Counted from the stretch's first letter, positions 24,557 through 33,785 are shown. The stretch is 64,000 bases of DNA from Candidatus Paceibacterota bacterium (GCA_035530615.1 DATKUL010000002.1:1012322-1076321), one strand, 5' to 3'. Program-made: numbers and translations. Notes: a model not told the origin generated them from the sequence alone.

Positions 24557-25450
24557 ATGAACACGCGAGCACCTCTCACTGAACGAGGACTAAACACTGG
24601 AAAGAAAGCACGACTTCACCGAATCCTGCATCAATTTGGTTTACGAAACGGAACGGCTCTGTTCCTTCCTTATGACCAGGGTTTAGAACACGGCCCCCGC
24701 GACTTCTTTGCCAATCCAAAATCATCGGATCCTAAATACATTATTCGACTGGCACTCGAAGGTGGTTTTAATGGGATTGCCATTCAAATTGGTCTTGCCG
24801 AAAAATTTTACTGGGAGTTTGCGGGCGAGTTGCCCCTCATTCTCAAACTCAATGGAAAGACAGACATCCCTTCCGATGCGCGTGCTCTCTCACCGGTGCA
24901 TGCGAGTGTTGAGGATGCGGTTCGACTCGGCGCCGATGCGGTTGGTTACACGCTCTACGTCGGCTCACCATCACAAGAGGCAGATTTCGCTCAGTATCGT
25001 GAAGTGCGATCTCAAGCCGAAAAATTTGGTATGCCCCTGATTGTCTGGTCATACCCACGCGGTGAAGCAGTTGACGCTAAGGGAGGCAACAACTCTTTCT
25101 ACGCAACCGACTATGCGGCACGGGTTGCCAGTGAGCTTGGTGCAGACATTGTGAAGGTTAACTTTCCGCACCCCGATCTTCGGACAAACGTGAAGAAGGA
25201 ATATGACTCAGAATTTACCTCTCAACAAGCTATTGACGCCGTGGTCAGGTCAGCGAATAAAACACTTGTCCTGGTTTCGGGTGGCGAAAAATCGGGTGAC
25301 GAAACGATGTTTGAAAAAGCGCGGGAGTCCATGGAAGCAGGCGCAACCGGTCTCATATTTGGACGCAATGTCTGGCAGCGGGAGCATGACGCGTCACTGA
25401 AGTTCGTTGATTCGCTGAGGCAGATTCTAGAAAAGTACCCAAGCTCTTGA
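24557..25450 (+). CDS. class I fructose-bisphosphate aldolase (DhnA type)
   Basis: A 297-residue TIM-barrel aldolase of the archaeal/DhnA class I family. Motifs: FLPYDQGLEHGPRDF near residue 36, LILKLNGKT, GADAVGYTLYVGS, and ADIVKVNFP near residue 194, whose lysine is the candidate Schiff base. LVLVSGGEKSGDE and GATGLIFGRNVWQRE form the phosphate site. Likely cleaves fructose-1,6-bisphosphate in glycolysis or gluconeogenesis. GGAG lies eight bases before the ATG at 24557; an earlier start at 24518 is less likely. It overlaps the next gene. Confidence 0.88.
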   Translation: MNTRAPLTERGLNTGKKARLHRILHQFGLRNGTALFLPYDQGLEHGPRDFFANPKSSDPKYIIRLALEGGFNGIAIQIGLAEKFYWEFAGELPLILKLNGKTDIPSDARALSPVHASVEDAVRLGADAVGYTLYVGSPSQEADFAQYREVRSQAEKFGMPLIVWSYPRGEAVDAKGGNNSFYATDYAARVASELGADIVKVNFPHPDLRTNVKKEYDSEFTSQQAIDAVVRSANKTLVLVSGGEKSGDETMFEKARESMEAGATGLIFGRNVWQREHDASLKFVDSLRQILEKYPSS

Positions 25451-26943
25451 CCTTGAACCCACGTAGCGCCATGCAAAAACAAGAACTACGCGACGTTGCG
25501 CCGCTGTTGGATTCATACCTCTCTTATTTAGAGTCCTTCGAGGAAGGTGCTCGACAACCTTTTACAACTCCTGGTCATAAACAAAGGGCACACCTCCTGG
25601 ATGAGGGGCTGGGCCAAGTGGTCGACAGGGATGTTCCGCTTTTTGGTGGACTAGATGACGTGAAACTCACGCATGGAGTTCTGTTGGAAGCCGAGGCACT
25701 CGCGGCTCGTCTATGGGGCGGAGACTGGGCAAGATTTTCTACGGGCGGTTCCACTCACGCAAATCAGGCAATTCTTCTTTCACTCGGAAAACCTGGCGAT
25801 AAAGTCGCCATGACACGAACCGCACACCGCTCCCAACTCACCGCGCTCGTCCTCGCCGGACTCGAGCCCCTCTGGCTCTCTCCTGACATAGATGTCGCAA
25901 CGGGTGTCCCAACTGGAATTTCGCTCAGTGAATTTGAAAGAGTGTTACCCCAGAAACCTATTGCGCTTCTGCTCACCGAACCTGGTTACCTCGGAACGCT
26001 TTCTGACATTCCGCCACTGATTAAGAGCGCCCATGACCGCGGAATTCCTGTCATTCTCGATGCTGCCTGGGGTGGACATTTTGGTTTTCATCCCGCGCTA
26101 CCAAAGAATCCAATGCAACTAGGAGCCGATGCTTTTGTTACCAGTATTCACAAAGCACTGCCAGGGTATAGCGCATCAGCCATTGCGGTTGCGCGAACTC
26201 GCCTTCTCAACCGTGCTCGCTTAGAGCAAGGGTTCGAATCAACGCATACAACTTCTCCCGCGGGCGCTCCGTTAGCCTCGATCGACGCAGTGCGTGCGCT
26301 TATGGAACATCACGGAAGTGAGTTGCTGGAGAGATTGCTTGCGAATGTTGATCTTTTCCGACGACGGCTCACCGAAGAATTTGGAGATGAAATTCTCCTA
26401 AGTCCGTCGAACTTCGCCAGCGGTCGATTTGACCCCGCAAAAATTGTGGTGAGAGCCGATGTTCTCGGAGCAAACGGTCTAACTATCGAAAGGGATCTCG
26501 CCAGTCTTGGAGTCACGGTTGAGATGGCTGATAGAGACAACTTAGTTATTCACGTCACTATTGCCGATGACATTCACACTCTTACTCGGTTAGCGGAGGG
26601 CTTAATTCCAATATTGAAAAGGAATTCCGGGCCGCGTAGAAAGAGCCACTCAGCACTAAGTTGGTCTATTAAACCAACAATCGCGATGTCATTGCGAGAG
26701 GCGTATTTTGCAGAGAGTGAAATGGTCTCCGCACGCGATGCCATCGGACGAATTAGTGCCGACCTGATTGCTCCATACCCACCTGGAGTCGCGGTATTGG
26801 CACCGGGTGAAATCATTACGCAGACTATTTCGGAGGGCTTGATCTCTGCGAGATCTGATGGGGTCCGCATCGCGTACGCGTCTGATCCGTCCCTGCGCAC
26901 ATTTAGAGTCCTCACCTCGCAGAGCGAGAGAGCGACTTCCTGA
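25447..26943 (+). CDS. PLP-dependent Orn/Lys/Arg decarboxylase family protein
   Basis: A 498-residue fold-type I PLP enzyme of the Orn/Lys/Arg decarboxylase group. TPGHKQRAHL near residue 40 and FSTGGSTHANQ near residue 98 are family signatures; DAAWGGHFGFH gives the cofactor aspartate and FVTSIHKALPGYSA the PLP lysine (about residue 237). The C-terminal domain contains APYPPGVAVLAPGE. It probably makes a polyamine or its precursor; the substrate amino acid cannot be named. The TTG at 25447 overlaps the aldolase stop; an ATG at 25471 is an alternative. Confidence 0.85.
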   Translation: MTLNPRSAMQKQELRDVAPLLDSYLSYLESFEEGARQPFTTPGHKQRAHLLDEGLGQVVDRDVPLFGGLDDVKLTHGVLLEAEALAARLWGGDWARFSTGGSTHANQAILLSLGKPGDKVAMTRTAHRSQLTALVLAGLEPLWLSPDIDVATGVPTGISLSEFERVLPQKPIALLLTEPGYLGTLSDIPPLIKSAHDRGIPVILDAAWGGHFGFHPALPKNPMQLGADAFVTSIHKALPGYSASAIAVARTRLLNRARLEQGFESTHTTSPAGAPLASIDAVRALMEHHGSELLERLLANVDLFRRRLTEEFGDEILLSPSNFASGRFDPAKIVVRADVLGANGLTIERDLASLGVTVEMADRDNLVIHVTIADDIHTLTRLAEGLIPILKRNSGPRRKSHSALSWSIKPTIAMSLREAYFAESEMVSARDAIGRISADLIAPYPPGVAVLAPGEIITQTISEGLISARSDGVRIAYASDPSLRTFRVLTSQSERATS

Positions 26944-26992
26944 GTAAACTTGTGGTCATCTGATATTCACCTAGTAGTTGTTGGAGTGTCCT

Positions 26993-27211
26993 ATGTCTGA
27001 GCAGAACTGGAAAGCCACCGGATTGACCTGTGATCATTGCGCGCAATCTGTCACCAAGAATTTAATGTTGATCGATGGCATGTCAAGCGTTAATGTTGAA
27101 GTGAAACCCAATGAGGTCAGTTCGATTCAAACAGTTGGCGCTCGAGAATTCACGCCCGAAGAGATTTCAAGGGCGATGGCTCAAGCTGGAAAGTACTTTC
27201 TTTCTTCATAA
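26993..27211 (+). CDS. heavy-metal-associated (CopZ-like) metallochaperone
   Basis: A 72-residue HMA domain protein. The metal site is GLTCDHCAQSV near residue 9, the CxxC pattern for copper(I) binding (usual MxCxxC with Leu in place of Met). The rest fits the ferredoxin-like fold (GMSSVNVEVKPNEV ... TPEEISRAMAQAGK). It lies apart from the copper ATPase gene some 18 kb to the right, so it may hand copper to that pump or to another partner. Confidence 0.85.
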   Translation: MSEQNWKATGLTCDHCAQSVTKNLMLIDGMSSVNVEVKPNEVSSIQTVGAREFTPEEISRAMAQAGKYFLSS

Positions 27212-27282
27212 CTTTCCCATGAGCGTCTAGCACCGTCACGATATCACCTGCACTCAAGGGCGCAGAGTAGGCAAAATCAAAA

Positions 27283-29712
27283 CTATTGAGCGATCGCAAT
27301 CCAATCGAGATCGCGCGTACACAATCGGCCAAGTCTTGAAACTGGGACTAGTTTCGCTTTTACATCACCAGCATTCTGGGTCGAAAGATAAATGGGGCCG
27401 AATCTGGAATCGACATCGCCTCCAGGAAGTAATGCAGGCTTATCATAAAGAACAGTCAACGTATGACGACCGGCAGCAAGTTTGACCTTCGTGAGCGTAT
27501 TAGTGAGGAATGAATTTTGTTCAACCATTGATCTTCCAGAGTAAACCTGAACGCCATCCACTAAAATCTTGAGCAGGCCTGGGAACGAACCAGCTATCGA
27601 CAGATCGTAATTGTGTGTGTCATCTACCGTGATTGATCGTGAGAATCCGCCTGAACCCACTCGATCAACTCCACCCGTGAAAGGATTTGTTGGAAACCAC
27701 GTCGCAGGAAGATCTCCATCGGCAAAATTGACGACGTAAACCTTCTTTCTATCGGCAACAAATACTTTGTCTCCCTCTACCATCGTCGAGAGAAAAGCCG
27801 AAACCTGATCACAGGTGGGAGATTGCCCGGGGTAGAAATTGTTTCCTAGAGGAAGAGTCGATTTGATGAGAATATTCCTGTCTACGCGTCTCCACACTTC
27901 GTAGTGTTGCCCAGACCAAACTAATTCGTAGTTCAACGGTGGACGGCTAGCGGTTGGTGACTTCCTCAACACCAGTATTTTGAAATAATCAATCGTCGAG
28001 TTATCAAAGAGATCAATGTCAGCAGCGAACCCCTTGGGAACTTGATTGCCGTCCCGTGTTGGAATCACATGTACTCGAAGCTCGCTCACTGCCTCAGCAT
28101 CCATATCTCTTAAGAAGTATCTGGAGCCGAAGACTGAGTACTCTGTCATGAGTGTGGGACCTTCTCCGGCAAATTGATGACCAATCTTGCGCAGTTCATC
28201 AACTTGCGAGAATGGCGCCAGCCAGACATTTTTGTATGTCATGAGATCCGATATAAAGACCCCCGAACCAAGGAGCAAGACTAGAAGGGTCACCACGTAT
28301 TTAAGTTTGGCCTTGCCCCAAGCAGGCCTTTGGCTCGAATTAAAGAATCGCCAAAGTTCAATTGCTCCTACTGCCGAACAAAGGAGGAATATTGGGGAAG
28401 CAACAGCAATTGCTTTACCGGTGAGCCATATTCCGCCCCAAAAAAAGGAATTAGCTACCACCGCAAGTACTGCGATTAATAGGGATGGCACGATCCATAA
28501 CGATCCCTTGATCGAAAAATAGAGACCGGCCAGCACAAATACGGCCGCAGTGACAATCATGAGCGAAGTCAAGAGTGGATGCATTGGATCCATCCGGAAA
28601 TCCTGGGCGGGCCATATGCCAGCGACCTGGGTGAGTTTAAGCGCTCTGGAAAGATTGCCCGTGTCGCCGATGATCGGGATCAGAATATTGGCAATTGCGT
28701 TATTCCCGGCCCTGAGAAAATAAGTAACTACAACCAAAATGGCGACAAGCCCACCCATCGCGGTATATGCGAGTATTCGACTCCTAGAAAACAATTTCAC
28801 CAATACAGCGATAAAGAGTATGGGCAGGATGAAGCCAAATCCTGCGGCTCCCCCAATGAAATACATGCCTAGGGCGGATACGAATGCATATAGATAATTT
28901 TGTTTGCTCGTTGAAGCCTTATGGGGCTCAAAAATCATGAGCGCAAAAAGCACAATCGGAATCAGAATTACAATTTCTTTGATTGCCCCCCACATAACGT
29001 AGGAATAAATCGTTGAAGCCAGTGACGCAAAGGTGGCAAAAAGTACCTGATAAGTTTTCTTGCTGGTGTAACTTCTGAGAATATAAACAAAAAGCATTGC
29101 CACCAACGCCGCAGAAATCGACATGTAGGGCTGGAAAAACCAAGCGCTTTCCACTCGGGTCAATTTCGCAGTCACGCCAAACGGCATGAACGATCCGACA
29201 GGGTAACTAAAGTGCCCCGCTCCGACTGGGTCAAAGATGGTCTGGATAACACGCGAATAGGTTGATGTGACAAATTCAGGAGTAGTTCTGCCTACGGACA
29301 TGAGCCGATCAGTGATCGCGAGAAATGTCCCTGGGTCATCGAGTTTGACCCAACCCGCCCACGTTGGAGTTCCAGATGCAATTATAGGAAGTCCAAATGC
29401 CAGATAAGTAAGCACTCCGGCCCACATTGCAGCGAAGTCAAAGTGGATCAATGAGCGAAGCCGCGCATACCCAAGGGTTAAGCCGGCAAGACTGAGTACC
29501 CCGATGATCAGTGCAGTGTGTGGAGCGGTAAAGGTACTTATGGTGAGCAAACTTCCAAGGATTGCAATAAGCAAGAAACCCAACGCTGTCGCGACTACAA
29601 AATTAATAGGTCTTCGAGCGAACAAAGCGAGCAGTAGCCCGACGCCGAAAGAAAGTACCAGGAGAAAGATTGGCGCGACTATCCAGACTAGGACCATTTC
29701 GGTCATGGGCAC
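27283..29712 (-). CDS. large polytopic membrane protein, possibly GT-C-type glycosyltransferase
   Basis: An 809-residue protein whose first 480 residues contain about a dozen hydrophobic helices (VWIVAPIFLLVLSFGVGLLL at the start), followed by about 320 mostly hydrophilic, probably external residues with a beta-rich C-terminal part (YDLSIAGSFPGLLKILVDGV) and a CTRDLDWIAIAQ end. This plan resembles actinobacterial GT-C or YfhO-like wall glycosyltransferases, but I see no decisive catalytic motif. It starts 220 bases from the DsrE2 gene; that gap holds nothing convincing. Confidence 0.65.
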   Translation of the reverse strand: MPMTEMVLVWIVAPIFLLVLSFGVGLLLALFARRPINFVVATALGFLLIAILGSLLTISTFTAPHTALIIGVLSLAGLTLGYARLRSLIHFDFAAMWAGVLTYLAFGLPIIASGTPTWAGWVKLDDPGTFLAITDRLMSVGRTTPEFVTSTYSRVIQTIFDPVGAGHFSYPVGSFMPFGVTAKLTRVESAWFFQPYMSISAALVAMLFVYILRSYTSKKTYQVLFATFASLASTIYSYVMWGAIKEIVILIPIVLFALMIFEPHKASTSKQNYLYAFVSALGMYFIGGAAGFGFILPILFIAVLVKLFSRSRILAYTAMGGLVAILVVVTYFLRAGNNAIANILIPIIGDTGNLSRALKLTQVAGIWPAQDFRMDPMHPLLTSLMIVTAAVFVLAGLYFSIKGSLWIVPSLLIAVLAVVANSFFWGGIWLTGKAIAVASPIFLLCSAVGAIELWRFFNSSQRPAWGKAKLKYVVTLLVLLLGSGVFISDLMTYKNVWLAPFSQVDELRKIGHQFAGEGPTLMTEYSVFGSRYFLRDMDAEAVSELRVHVIPTRDGNQVPKGFAADIDLFDNSTIDYFKILVLRKSPTASRPPLNYELVWSGQHYEVWRRVDRNILIKSTLPLGNNFYPGQSPTCDQVSAFLSTMVEGDKVFVADRKKVYVVNFADGDLPATWFPTNPFTGGVDRVGSGGFSRSITVDDTHNYDLSIAGSFPGLLKILVDGVQVYSGRSMVEQNSFLTNTLTKVKLAAGRHTLTVLYDKPALLPGGDVDSRFGPIYLSTQNAGDVKAKLVPVSRLGRLCTRDLDWIAIAQ

Positions 29713-29903
29713 CTAAACCTCTTCATCCCAAATATGGGACTGTGCGTATCCAGGATCTCAGAACGACCGAGAACAGGTTGTGACATGGCGCAAACTTACT
29801 CCCCAAATGAGAAGTCGCACAGCGTGCAAATCCCACATCCACCTATTGATGTTGGGCAGACCGACTACCTCGTAACTGTCTGACAAAACCACATACTTCT
29901 CTT

Positions 29904-29932
29904 CGCTCGCATGGAATTTCCGTGCGCCAGCG
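29904..29932 (-). terminator. possible terminator of the sulfur operon
   Basis: An imperfect hairpin (CGCTCGCATGGAA against TTTCCGTGCGCCAGCG) lies directly after the DsrE2 stop codon. It has a strong central stem with mismatches but no U tract, so it is only a candidate. Confidence 0.35.
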
Positions 29933-29933
29933 A

Positions 29934-30449
29934 CTAAATAAAGAGAAGTTGAGCCCCTTCAGTCATTTCAATGAAATCAGAAGCACTGATGATCGCCTCG
30001 ACGTCATCCCGCAGATCGCCTGCCTCCAATTTATTCATGTCAGCCGAAAGGCGACATGCCCACAAGTGCCCGCCTGCGGCAACAATTTGATCCAGAAACT
30101 CTGGTACTTCCGGAATGTCAAGGTCAGCCAATGACTTCTTTAGCATCTTTGTGGCCATACCTGTCATCCCGGGTGCCATAAATTGCGGAATATGCGCATC
30201 GCCCCCCGGCATATGCAGTGCCGTATTGCCAGCGGGACTGAATTGAAGATCATTCATCCGAGACTTCGTAATTATGTCAAAACCCCAGAAGGTGAAAAAG
30301 AGGTGGACTTCTACGCCTTCTCCGAGCGCGGCATTTCCAAGAATCAAACCTGGGTATGCCATGTCCAAATTTCCCTTTGAACAGATGATGGCGAGTTTAC
30401 GATCAGAGTTATCTGAACCAAAATTCGGAACTATAGATGGTGTTGTCAT
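29934..30449 (-). CDS. DsrE/DsrF-like (DsrE2-type) sulfur carrier protein
   Basis: A 171-residue DsrE-fold protein. LAIICSKGNLDMAYPGLILG near residue 20 is the signature of DsrE2-type proteins, its cysteine being the likely persulfide carrier. LFFTFWGFDII follows, and a second cysteine occurs in HLWACRLSADM. A start at 30449 has AGGAGA correctly placed. It is the third gene after SQR and DsrC/TusE, so it probably relays sulfane sulfur in the cytosol. Confidence 0.85.
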   Translation of the reverse strand: MTTPSIVPNFGSDNSDRKLAIICSKGNLDMAYPGLILGNAALGEGVEVHLFFTFWGFDIITKSRMNDLQFSPAGNTALHMPGGDAHIPQFMAPGMTGMATKMLKKSLADLDIPEVPEFLDQIVAAGGHLWACRLSADMNKLEAGDLRDDVEAIISASDFIEMTEGAQLLFI

Positions 30450-30459
30450 TTCATTCTCC

Positions 30460-30774
30460 TCACACACAGCCCTTGGGCTTTGGTAGTCCTGCTATGTAAG
30501 CCATCTTCTTAGCTGGCTTCTTTGGGAAAAGTGCAAACTGCTCTTTTACTGGGATGCCGCCCACGGTCTGCACCCGGCGCGATGTTGCAGTCTCGCCTTC
30601 AGTCTTGTAATCCTCGCGAAGGAATCTGATGGCCTTCCAATGTTCATCCGTAAGGTCGATTTCTATCTGTACGGCAAGAGCCTTGGCGATCTCTTCATCC
30701 CACTCGTCATACTTGGTAAGAAAGCCCTCTTCATTGACATTGACTTGCTTGCCTGCGATCTCGATAACTGGCAT
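30460..30774 (-). CDS. DsrC/TusE-family sulfur relay protein
   Basis: A 104-residue protein of the DsrC/TusE family. It has the EEGFLTKYDEWDEEIAKALA N-terminal part, RFLREDYK, and the C-terminal arm IAGLPKPKGCV with the conserved penultimate cysteine. The second cysteine of true DsrC, 11 residues earlier, is an alanine here, so it can carry a persulfide but cannot form the trisulfide used in dissimilatory sulfite metabolism. It lies 21 bases after SQR and 10 bases before DsrE2. Confidence 0.88.
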   Translation of the reverse strand: MPVIEIAGKQVNVNEEGFLTKYDEWDEEIAKALAVQIEIDLTDEHWKAIRFLREDYKTEGETATSRRVQTVGGIPVKEQFALFPKKPAKKMAYIAGLPKPKGCV

Positions 30775-30795
30775 TTCGTTCTCTCCTTAGAGTTG

Positions 30796-32040
30796 TTACT
30801 TCTTGGAAACCTGATTTTTCCCTGCCATGGACATATGAGACGAGATCGGGATTTTCCTACCTTTAATCAACATATTCCAATAGATCCATCTGAAGGCTAA
30901 TTTGCCCAAGTGGTTGAGGCGACTCTCCTTCAACAACGGAAGTGGTCCGATTACCGGAATTGGGAACTTTCCAGTGAGTGGCTCAGTCGTGTAATTGAAG
31001 TCGATGAGCAATCCCTTGCCATTTCCAGATTCGATAAAGCAGTTGGCGTGCCCATCAAAGAGTTCCTTCATTTTCCGCCCGTTGACGTGTTCAATAAAAT
31101 TGTCCGCAAACATATCGACGGCAAAGTGCGCGACCGATCCGGCCTTTGAAGCTGGAATATCGGAAGCATCACCAAGGGCAAATATATTCGGATACTTCTT
31201 TGACAAAAAGGTCTCTTTATCTACAGGGACAAAATTCAATTCGTTGCCCATACCTGATCTCGCTATGAACTCCTGCCCCATGTTTACGGGAATGGTGACG
31301 AGTAGGTCGAAAGGTATTTCCCGTTCGTCCATCGAAACCAAAGTCTTCGTCTCTGGATCAACATGCTCGATCATAAAATCTGGTTCGAGGGCGATGTCCC
31401 GTTTGGTAAGCATCAGACCCAATTTCTCTGAAGAAACCGGTTTGGTAAAGGCTCCTTCGAGTGGGGTTACATAAACGATCTCCACTTTGTCGCGCATATT
31501 CCGCTTTGCAAAGTATGCATCGGCAAGAAAAGCGAACTCAAGCGGAGCCACTGGACACTTGATTGGCATCTCCGAAATATGTACAACCATCCGACCGCCT
31601 TGCCAAGTGTCCAAAGCCTTTGCAAGTGCTTCGGATCCTTCTAGCGTGTAGAAATCAAAGGCGCTTTTGTACCAAATAGCCGGATCCAGCAAACCAGGTG
31701 TTTGGTCAGGACGAGGAGATGCGCCGGTGGCTATGACAAGTTGGTCATATTCAAGCGTCCTGCCGTCGGCAAGTTTAACCCGATTGTTTTCCGGCTCTAC
31801 TACGTCAATCTCCGCTTGAATGTAATCTACGCCACTCGGCAAAAAAGAGTCCCGCTTCTTAACGAGTTCTTCTGCTTTATACCCTCCAAACGGAAGGAAC
31901 AACAACCCTGGTTGATAAAGGTGATTGTTATCACGGTCTACGATGGTTATGGACCATTCATCGCTTTTCAATTTCTTGCGAAGCTTGTTAACAATCATGC
32001 TTCCCGCAGTACCGCCACCCAGAACAAGTAATCTCTTCAT
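30796..32040 (-). CDS. sulfide:quinone oxidoreductase-type flavoprotein
   Basis: A 414-residue FAD enzyme. It begins KRLLVLGGGTAGSMIVNKL (FAD dinucleotide motif), has VIATGASPRPDQTPG near residue 105 and NIFALGDASDIPAS near residue 285. Cysteines in MPIKCPVAPLEF (about 160) and HANCFIESGNGKG (about 330) match the two redox cysteines of SQR; a third is not seen. It probably oxidises sulfide to sulfane sulfur at the membrane, feeding quinone. The ATG at 32040 has AGGAGA; the frame continues to 32061. First gene of an operon with DsrC/TusE and DsrE2. Confidence 0.85.
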   Translation of the reverse strand: MKRLLVLGGGTAGSMIVNKLRKKLKSDEWSITIVDRDNNHLYQPGLLFLPFGGYKAEELVKKRDSFLPSGVDYIQAEIDVVEPENNRVKLADGRTLEYDQLVIATGASPRPDQTPGLLDPAIWYKSAFDFYTLEGSEALAKALDTWQGGRMVVHISEMPIKCPVAPLEFAFLADAYFAKRNMRDKVEIVYVTPLEGAFTKPVSSEKLGLMLTKRDIALEPDFMIEHVDPETKTLVSMDEREIPFDLLVTIPVNMGQEFIARSGMGNELNFVPVDKETFLSKKYPNIFALGDASDIPASKAGSVAHFAVDMFADNFIEHVNGRKMKELFDGHANCFIESGNGKGLLIDFNYTTEPLTGKFPIPVIGPLPLLKESRLNHLGKLAFRWIYWNMLIKGRKIPISSHMSMAGKNQVSKK

Positions 32041-32239
32041 TATCTCTCCTTTAGTAGGCACACTACTATCAACTCTTCATCAATAAAACAGATACGCGAT
32101 GTGACAAAGTTTCCAAAAAGAGGAGAGCCCGCCCTAAGGACATATTTGTGCGTAAAAGTCGCATTTAAAGGGAGGAATCCTGCGCGAGAGAGTATGAATT
32201 GTGTCTCTATTCTTGAGTTTGCCTCTATAGACTTCACAA

Positions 32240-32674
32240 ATGCCTAAGAGACTTTTACTGTTACGCAACGAGCTACTTAAGTTTGGTAGCGTCGGCGCGA
32301 TTGCCTATGTGGTTGGTGTAGGCGGTTTTAATCTTCTTGTCCATATTCCTAGTGCTCCTCTTGCGGACAAGCCAATTACTGCCTCGCTTATTTCAGGAGT
32401 TTTCGCGGTTCTGGTCGCATACATCGGAAACCGATATTGGACATGGCGACATCGCCCAAAAAACTCTCTCAGACGCGAAGTGATCATCTTCTTTGCGGTT
32501 AATGCCGTTGGCTTAGGCTTTAGTGCACTAAGCCTTGGTATTTCACGTTACGTTTTCGATCTCCACTCAGCCCTGAGCGACAATATCTCTGCAAATATTA
32601 TTGGGGTCGGTCTCGGCACAATCTTCCGATTCATTGGCTACCGGACGTGGGTTTTCCCAAACCAATCAACCTGA
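32240..32674 (+). CDS. GtrA-family membrane protein
   Basis: A 144-residue protein with four hydrophobic helices. LLKFGSVGAIAYVVGVGGFN opens the family domain; FAVLVAYIGNRYWTWRHR and GTIFRFIGYRTWVFP are diagnostic GtrA ends. GtrA proteins are thought to flip or present polyprenyl-linked sugars for wall or surface polysaccharides. It lies 200 bases from the divergent SQR gene; the gap holds no RNA gene that I can see. Confidence 0.88.
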   Translation: MPKRLLLLRNELLKFGSVGAIAYVVGVGGFNLLVHIPSAPLADKPITASLISGVFAVLVAYIGNRYWTWRHRPKNSLRREVIIFFAVNAVGLGFSALSLGISRYVFDLHSALSDNISANIIGVGLGTIFRFIGYRTWVFPNQST

Positions 32675-32679
32675 ACAAA

Positions 32680-32985
32680 TTAATTCTGGCGAATAAACTG
32701 AATATGCCATTTCTCGGGACCTTCATTTAAGAAAGTGACCTCGAAAGCACCAGGAGATCGATCTTCCAACTGGGCTAGAAGTGGAACCGGTTTGTGTGGC
32801 GCCAACAAAATCATTCCGGCGCCAACCTTAAGAGAATCGAGCGCTCCAAAAATCGCTGCATGCCGAACTTCATGCGGGATCAACGTAGCATCGAGCTCTG
32901 GGTAGTTTGAGGCACTCTCGGCACCGCAATTGCAAGTGTGAGCCTCATTATTCTTTGAAATTTCCGTTATTTCTATAGATTCCAT
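32680..32985 (-). CDS. DUF2249 (TusA-like fold) protein
   Basis: A 101-residue protein of the DUF2249 family: LIPHEVRHAAIFGALDSLKV near residue 35, then GMILLAPHKPVPLLAQLEDR and GAFEVTFLNEGPEKWHI. The N-terminus carries HTCNCGAES, a cysteine pair not typical of the family core. Members have a TusA-like fold and are found with hemerythrin, nitric-oxide or sulfur genes. Here it diverges from a Cys-containing regulator by 27 bases, so the two are likely functionally linked. Confidence 0.82.
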   Translation of the reverse strand: MESIEITEISKNNEAHTCNCGAESASNYPELDATLIPHEVRHAAIFGALDSLKVGAGMILLAPHKPVPLLAQLEDRSPGAFEVTFLNEGPEKWHIQFIRQN

Positions 32986-33012
32986 GCCATTAATTTACTA
33001 CACTTTGGTTCC

Positions 33013-33699
33013 GTGGAAAATACTAAATTAGGCCCAAAGGGCTGTGAAGACCAACACATTAATCAGACTCTCTCTATGGAGAGGCGGCTCATTCTCACTC
33101 TCCTACGCCGCAAGAAGAGCGCGATCCGAGTGCAGGAAATGGCAAACGAACTCAGGTTGCATGAAAACACAGTCCGGGAACATCTCGACGGTTTAGTTCT
33201 TTCCCACCACGCTCGTAGAATTTCAATCCCTTCGATTGGCCGCGGACGTCCTTCTTATGGATATGAAGCACTCAATGATTTTATTTCACAAGTTGAGCCC
33301 GCAGCCAGGGAGTATGCATCCCTAGCGATGGCTCTGGCGAAACAGCTTGCGTTTACAAAGGGGAATACAAAAGCCAATGCTGTATCTGCTGGGGAAGAAT
33401 GGGCAAAAGTATTTCGAAATTCTGACATACATTCTTCACTCAGGCCGCAACAAGTAAGAAAGCGCCTCATCGAGGTTCTTACTTCGCTTGGATTTTCACC
33501 TAAACCACATCCCAAGAAGAATCTCATCCGGCTCGAAACGTGTCCCCTATTGGCCGCAGCCCGTGAAGAACCCGAGGTTATCTGTTCGGTTCATCTTGGG
33601 TTGATCCGAGGACTCGTATCCCATTCGGGAATGAACGTAAATAAGGTGAAACTCACTCAATTTGCCGAACGAGGAAGTTGCCATCTGACTCTGCCTTAA
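33013..33699 (+). CDS. winged-helix regulator with SufR-like cysteine C-terminus
   Basis: A 228-residue transcription factor. A winged helix (RVQEMANELRLHENTVREHL near residue 40, then ISIPSIGRGRPSYGYE) is followed by a helical linker and a C-terminal effector domain with cysteines in LETCPLLAAAREEPEVICS and RGSCHLTL. That spacing resembles SufR-type regulators that hold an Fe-S cluster, so it may sense redox, nitric oxide or iron. It starts with GTG and diverges from the DUF2249 gene, its probable target. Confidence 0.78.
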   Translation: MENTKLGPKGCEDQHINQTLSMERRLILTLLRRKKSAIRVQEMANELRLHENTVREHLDGLVLSHHARRISIPSIGRGRPSYGYEALNDFISQVEPAAREYASLAMALAKQLAFTKGNTKANAVSAGEEWAKVFRNSDIHSSLRPQQVRKRLIEVLTSLGFSPKPHPKKNLIRLETCPLLAAAREEPEVICSVHLGLIRGLVSHSGMNVNKVKLTQFAERGSCHLTLP

Positions 33700-33785
33700 T
33701 TCGTTACTAACCAGAAGGCAAGCGCGCACCGGTCTATATTCCCTTAACTTCATACTGGGCGGGCCTCAAGCGTCATTCTCTTAAC

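Noticed and set aside
27150-27332. Leftward frame continuing past the end of the large membrane protein (SFDFAYSAPLSAGDIV...)
   Set aside because: It looks protein-like but overlaps the membrane protein C-terminus and the HMA gene in other frames; the membrane protein ends sensibly at CTRDLDWIAIAQ, so a frameshift is not needed.
29734-29883. Short rightward frame in the gap between the membrane protein and the DsrE2 gene
   Set aside because: About 49 codons with no good ribosome site and no recognisable features; likely chance.
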